Below are positions 59,701 through 64,000 of a stretch of DNA of 64,000 bases, piece by piece. Source of the DNA: Porites lobata (taxonomy: Eukaryota > Cnidaria > Anthozoa > Scleractinia > Poritidae); the NCBI GenBank assembly GCA_942486035.1, contig CALNXK010000021.1:62001-126000 (forward strand). Direction: 5' to 3'. The number at the start of each line of letters is the position of its first letter. The stretch's first letter is position 1. The position numbers were made by a program, and so were the translations under genes. The notes under the pieces were generated by a model. The model worked only from the letters and a program-made list of their open reading frames with translations, was not told the DNA's origin and did not search any database.

Positions 59701-61841
59701 AGAGCAAGGGAGTGATCACGGAGAGCCACTGTAACTTTACCCAACAACTAAATCTTGGGGAACCAATACACAACAAGGGCGGTGTTAAAGTTTCTTCGAT
59801 GAAAGTGTCCCTGACGAGCCATATTTCGCTTGTCGATCGCGAATTTAAAGACCTCATGGACACCGAAAACGTTAGCTTTCCATTTTTCGTGAAACTAGTT
59901 GTTCCAAAAAAAAAGGCTACCTTTGCTCTTTACGATAGGCCCAGTGGAGTTTTTAATTCCAGTCAAACGCCGTCCCCGAGTCGATCACGTAGAGCCACCG
60001 GTTACGTCCCTTGGCGAGAAGTGAGTTCGTCCAACCTCGATTTTGAGCATCCATTTACTTTGTTTGAGAAAAAAGTGGTTGGGATTGATGTTAAAGGAGA
60101 GGGAATGATATGGATACATGATAACGAGGACAAGGAAATAGGAGTCAGTTTTCGTCTTTCAATCGCTGGCAGGACTCTACCTGATATACTTTACTTGAGG
60201 TACCCAAGAAGTGAAATGGAGGATGGACAAAGCAAAAAGATAGAGCATCGGTGGAGCAAAGCATTAGTAAGTATTTCCTGCTTTATAAGTAGCTACTAAA
60301 ATATAAGAAAATAAAGACATTGGCTAGTGTCTTTTAAATGAATGATCCCCGCGCGCTTGTGTGTCAACTCAAGTGTCCCAAGAATAAATTACTTGGGTTA
60401 CAAATCATCACATACTATAAGCAAACGATCATTTCAAATATAATTTATTGTTTTGGAGCCCTTGAGTTCACAATTACCGGCGCGTAGGGTAAAACTACTC
60501 GTTTGAATTCCAGAACTAATGAGTATTTACTTCCGTATGAAAGCCAGTCACACCCGCTACGCATTATTATTGAACCATGCTCTTGCAAAAGATGATCTTC
60601 TTAACTCACTCTCTAACCATGTTATACCAAACGTATGAAATAGTAACAGTCCCCATCCACCACTAAAATCAAACGTTTCTTTGAACTCAATGTCCAATAT
60701 TTTAACCGCCCTCGTCCCTTTTTTTCTATGCAGTCCATTTCTGTTCCTGTTCACATCTTGAAAATTGGAGTGACGTTTAGCCTCAGTTTTGAAGTGAGTA
60801 GTCAGCTGTCTTTTCCTTGGGACCAGAATTCAGTCAATCCCCTCAAGCTAGCGGCAGAGGTAAATGTTTTATGATTTCGCTGCTCCCAGTCTAATGTGGT
60901 GCTAAAAAACAAAAGCTTTAGTGCTTCGCTCTGAAGAAAGGAACAGCACTGTAAACGCATGCTCATCCGCTTCCTTTTTTTTTTTTTTAGCTATATTGCA
61001 ATTCCAAGGGACATTGTCCAAAATACAGTCCAACCTCCATGTGCGACCACCTCTCGTACGCGACTACCTCCCATTATCAATTATCCAAAACACCAAAATT
61101 TTCCCAACTCAAACCCTTAAAGTTGAAAGCTCTCGTAAACGAACACCTCTCGTAAGCGACCGCGACCATTTTGTAGGATGACGGTTTTAGAATTTTTTAT
61201 TTTTTACTTCTCCCATCCGATACAATGGTCTGATATTCGTATTCGCTGTATGTACTACGCCACTCAGAGCGTGAGAAGACCTCTAGAGACAAAATGGATT
61301 TATAGATATCGTGACCTAAAAATTTCACGCGATACATTCTCTCCAAAAAGTAAATGTGTCCGGACTTACCCTGGTAAAAGACCTCCTGTAGTCCGACTCT
61401 CCCTTTTACTTCCCCTGCACATGAATTATCACTGAATATCGGTATTATTCTTTGGCTGCCACTATCGTTAAGGAAACAGTTAAGGTTATCTTTCAATAAC
61501 AAAATTTTGTAACCCTTTATTATTAGATTGATCCCTCAGCCGAAGTCACAGCAAGCATTGAAGGATACGTGTCAGCGCACTTTATCCGCGGTGGTGTAGA
61601 CGGAGATGGCACATTAGTACGCGTCGGTCTACCTGTGATGCTCTCCTACCGTGACAACCGTGACCCCAGAAACAAGTGGTGTGTAGACCTGTCCGTCCAC
61701 CTGACCGCTCTGAAGCTGAGTGCTGACCTCTTCTATCAAAAGCGGCACTGGCTGCACTGGGGTACAAGGCATACCCTGTATGAGTTTGGCAAATGGGATG
61801 CCATACAGCGGACTTGGAAGGAACTAGAGAGATGCGGTTAG
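56709..61841 (+). CDS. Type II membrane protein with furin-like site, family unknown
   Basis: Coding exons 56709-56997, 58341-58494, 59360-60266, 60734-60859 and 61527-61841 join in phase to 596 residues. I chose the ATG at 56,709 because a strong acceptor (TTTTTTATCCCCTCAG) ends at 56,698, which makes the 17 codons before it intronic. Residues 1-33 are hydrophilic and lysine-rich; about 34-56 is one membrane helix (VIIILVVVLLLGAVISISLY). The rest is predicted outside, with Asn-glycosylation sites (NKTS, NFTQ, NVSF, NSSQ). RSRR at 356-359 is a furin-type site that would release about 237 residues. The outside part is β-rich: YKVDQQIEIQ and GAIVGIQVLNKTSEEYWFLV recall the N-terminal sheet of vitellogenin-like lipid carriers, but this is only a pattern resemblance. 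The C-terminal 150 residues hold alternating hydrophobic strands and a WCVDLSVHL block. Confidence 0.85.
57491..57806. mobile_element. Foldback MITE, CCCAGGGGGG…CATATGAAAGG ends
   Basis: The left arm, CCCAGGGGGGAATCCCATAT followed by GAAAGGGGCGGG, is the inverse of the right arm (CCCGCCCCTTTCATATGGGA then GTCCCCCGTGGG). AGAGACC motifs recur between them. First intron of the type II membrane-protein gene. Confidence 0.75.
58585..59110. repeat. Degenerate 'TAAACGCC' repeat in intron 2
   Basis: 'aataaacgcccgtc', 'attaaacgccccat', 'taaacgctccctg' and 'aataaatgcctcgg' are spaced copies of one motif. Probably a decayed tandem or dispersed family. No ORF. Confidence 0.4.
61020..61165. repeat. Dispersed 'CGACCACCTCTCGTAAGCGA' repeat
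   Basis: Two units with 'ctctcgta-gcgac' separated by a spacer. Related material occurs at about 13,790-13,850 and 14,655-14,735 ('gaccacc', 'taagtcaccacttcccatag'). Intron 4 of the type II membrane-protein gene. Confidence 0.55.
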
Positions 61842-61847
61842 GCGCGC

Positions 61848-61869
61848 ATGATGATGATGATGATGATGA
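61848..61869. repeat. ATG/GAT microsatellite in the 3' UTR
   Basis: Seven ATG/GAT units begin a few bases after the TAG stop of the type II membrane-protein gene. Confidence 0.85.
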
Positions 61870-61980
61870 CACCTTTATTAAAGTGTCAAAACTGTAATAG
61901 CGGTGTATAACCACTACGTGGGGACACTAAATATTGTAGATCGTCCTTTGCTCGCATTAATCTTCCTTTCCAAATTCTAC

Positions 61981-61986
61981 ATTAAA
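61981..61986 (+). terminator. ATTAAA poly(A) signal candidate
   Basis: ATTAAA, the commonest variant hexamer, lies 140 bp after the stop codon of the type II membrane-protein gene. Confidence 0.4.
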
Positions 61987-62254
61987 AGTTTGATAACTGA
62001 AAAAGATGCTACATAAAACATAAATCTTGACAAAATAAGTATTAGGCGCGGCTTTTGTTTTGTATTACGTAATGCTAGTTGAAAGTCACCTTTTGGGGTT
62101 TTTCATGGTTTTACATCTTAGTTTAGCCTTAATTATTCAAATTTTTTATTTGTATTCTATGTTAATTTCCTTCTCTAAAACATCCTTAATCCTTCATAGT
62201 TAACTAACTGTCGTGTTCGACAATTAAAAAAAACAATATTTTCATTGAGTTTAC

Positions 62255-62695
62255 GGAATGAAATATAACACAACTAGACCCTCAACGTACAAGCAAAACA
62301 TTTCTAATATTTCTAATATCCTACGCAAACATTTTAACATCTTACACTCCTCTAACCGTTGCAAAGACGTCTTTAAGCAACCGCCTTTTGTTGCTTACAG
62401 ACGTAGCTCTAATCTTCGTGAAAAGGCCATGACTCTTGAACCTCATGGCCTAAACCGCCGTGACGAATTATTGTAATCCATATCCTTAGTATTTTTCCTT
62501 TCCAGTTTTTATGTTTTACGTCATTTTCGCCTCTCCCTTTTTTATTGCGACATTCTCCATTTATATAATATTGTGATTGCTACATAAGTTCAGTAACATC
62601 TGTAAACCTGAAGAAGGCTGGTATGGCCAGCCGAAATATTGTTATAAAAAACAATATACGTTGTTTTAAATCAGCTTTGCAGTAGTCTTTGGACT
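62255..62695 (+). mobile_element. Penelope-like or related retroelement 3' remnant
   Basis: The plus reading NILRKHFNILHSSNRCKDVF, then PPFVAYRRSSNLRE, is the post-RT block found in Penelope-like and some other cnidarian retroelements. It is followed by CTGAAGAAGGCTGGTATGGC then CAGCCGAAATATTG, the non-coding sequence style commonly seen after such ORFs. No RT core or GIY-YIG domain is present, so it is 5'-truncated. Confidence 0.6.
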
Positions 62696-62699
62696 TCTG

Positions 62700-63427
62700 G
62701 TTCTTAAGCAAAACTGTGCCGAATTAACTCCAGGCACAATAACTTTTGCGTTTCTAAATTAAAAACGAGCATAATCATCATTAACCTGACAAACTTAATA
62801 GTTAAAGTTATTGTGCGCATTTTGTAACTTTTAGCTACTGCCATTGTTAATTCAATCTGAACAATATCTAAATAAATATATAGTTTCTACCAATTTTTAT
62901 GACACAACTAAACAGACTGAGACGAACCCTATTCTATGTGTTCCTTTTCTCTGCCCAAACTATTGAAGTTTGCGTGCGCGTAGCTGGGGTTTGAGAAGGG
63001 TTGCTCGTACTAATACGAATATTTCTTAACAGCGGGAAATACTGCGAGCGCCAAAGAGGCGAGCCTCCAGGGGCTTCTTGGGGAAAATTGCTCCCGTAGA
63101 AAATGTTGAAATCTAGAACCTGGAAATGCTATTTTCAGTAGTCTCCACTTGAATATTTCAAACTCGATCAAGTCTAAAATAACAGGTATTTTTGGTCATA
63201 ACAACAACATTTCCTTTTGCTTGGAACATTCATACATAGTGATACATACCAGGTAAGTACACGAAACGTTTTACAAAACTCGACGTGTACTGCAAGGTAT
63301 CTTGGAGCAAAAGCTAAGCCCCCCAATTCCCTAGAGTACGAGTATAGTCCCCATTTTTCCTCAGGGATAGTAGAGCAAGCGAAACGCGAGCGCGCGTTAA
63401 AATCAACCTACGCGAGAAAGGCGAGAC
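62700..63427. other. Intergenic, no gene recognised
   Basis: AT-rich. The ORF at 63,217-63,480 runs into the left arm of the following foldback and has no signature. Confidence 0.4.
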
Positions 63428-63908
63428 GCGGCGGTAAGAGAGAAAAACGGAGGGACTACAGACAAAGCCCAAGCTTTTGAACTTATGCGTTGCTCTCTCT
63501 CAGTATGAAATAAGCGGCAAAAATCACATTTTCCCAGTCAAAACTTTTTCCTGCAGAGCATAATCTATCTGTCAGAGAGAAAAATTCATTGGAACAAGTA
63601 GCATTTCGGCATGAGGTAAAAGTCGTGTGTTGCCTACCGACCCCCTTTTTAAACTATCAAGTTTTTCACGCGAAACTACCGTGAAGAAAATTAGTACTCT
63701 AGGTTTTCTTTTACTTGCAATAAATATGCCCCGCAGTTTACCGATGACAAAAGCAATGACAACTCAATGAGAGAAGGAATGCCATTGGACACACATAATT
63801 GATCTGGAATGGGATACGAACTAAACACTCCAAAATCAGGCGGCCGTGAAGGGTCAAAGGCTTGGGTTTTGTCTGTAGTCCCTCATTTTTCTCTCTCACC
63901 GCCGCCAC
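63428..63908. mobile_element. Foldback element with GCGGCGGTAAGAGAGAAAAA arms
   Basis: GCGGCGGTAAGAGAGAAAAA, then GAGGGACTACAGACAAA and GCCCAAGCTTTT on the left, is the inverse of AAAGGCTTGGGTTTTGTCTG … CTCTCTCACCGCCGC on the right. The true element may extend further out on both sides, possibly past the window end. The arms share the style 'GAGAAAAA…AGGGACT' with the element at 18,161. Confidence 0.7.
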
Positions 63909-64000
63909 AACATGGGCTACTTAATTATCAACTCACAAAAGGACTATTCCGTTTCGTAAAGCAGACTTTGTAATTGCATCATCCTCGAGTGGAGTCCTTC

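Noticed and set aside
1..64000. CRISPR arrays, operons, phage or bacterial genes
   Set aside because: Intron-bearing animal genes, poly(A) signals and eukaryotic transposons throughout; the tandem repeats lack unique spacers.

Overview
The window is nuclear DNA from an animal: AT-rich, with small exons separated by GT-AG introns, metazoan-specific genes and many dispersed transposon remnants. The repeat families (foldback MITEs starting TAGCCTG, repeats with 'CCCTATTTCAGACC', short non-LTR retrotransposon pieces) resemble those of anthozoan cnidarians. A stony coral or close relative is my inference; the sequence alone does not prove it.

Layout. 1-27 kb is gene-poor and repeat-rich. It holds an orphan 3'-terminal exon (minus, 2,968-3,077), a decayed minus-strand LINE (about 3.5-6.85 kb) pierced by two MITEs and a second LINE tail, a 3.3-kb element with long inverted termini (6.85-10.12 kb) that contains a (CGGAT)n MITE, a tentative three-exon small gene (minus, 13.2-19.1 kb), and an intronless gene for a secreted aspartate-rich protein (plus, 24,219-24,782).

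27.2-44.35 kb is one gene on the minus strand. I rebuilt it exon by exon as the orthologue of FKBP6 (FKBP domain plus TPRs; piRNA/HSP90 co-chaperone family). Sixteen exons join in frame to 544 residues. The last roughly 125 residues form an extension, apparently R3H-like, that human FKBP6 lacks. Its introns carry a 77/78-bp minisatellite, several MITEs, a LINE fragment, and a foldback element inserted right beside a splice donor.

47.3-54.2 kb holds a head-to-head pair: TXNDC17 (minus, 4 exons, WCPDC active site) and a C22orf39/PANTS-type twin-CX9C protein (plus, 4 exons). Their start codons are 212 bp apart, and that gap contains a 68-bp near-perfect hairpin with an 8-bp target duplication.

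56.7-61.8 kb is a five-coding-exon plus-strand gene for a 596-residue type II membrane protein with a furin-like RSRR site. I do not recognise the family. The last 2 kb hold a Penelope-like remnant and another foldback element.

Nothing suggests an operon or a multi-gene pathway. FKBP6, TXNDC17 and C22orf39 are ordinary animal housekeeping or germline genes. The novelty lies in the FKBP6 extension, the two unrecognised secreted/membrane proteins, and transposon insertions with readable targets at gene-control positions. All gene models are read by eye from splice signals and frame continuity; no search was run.
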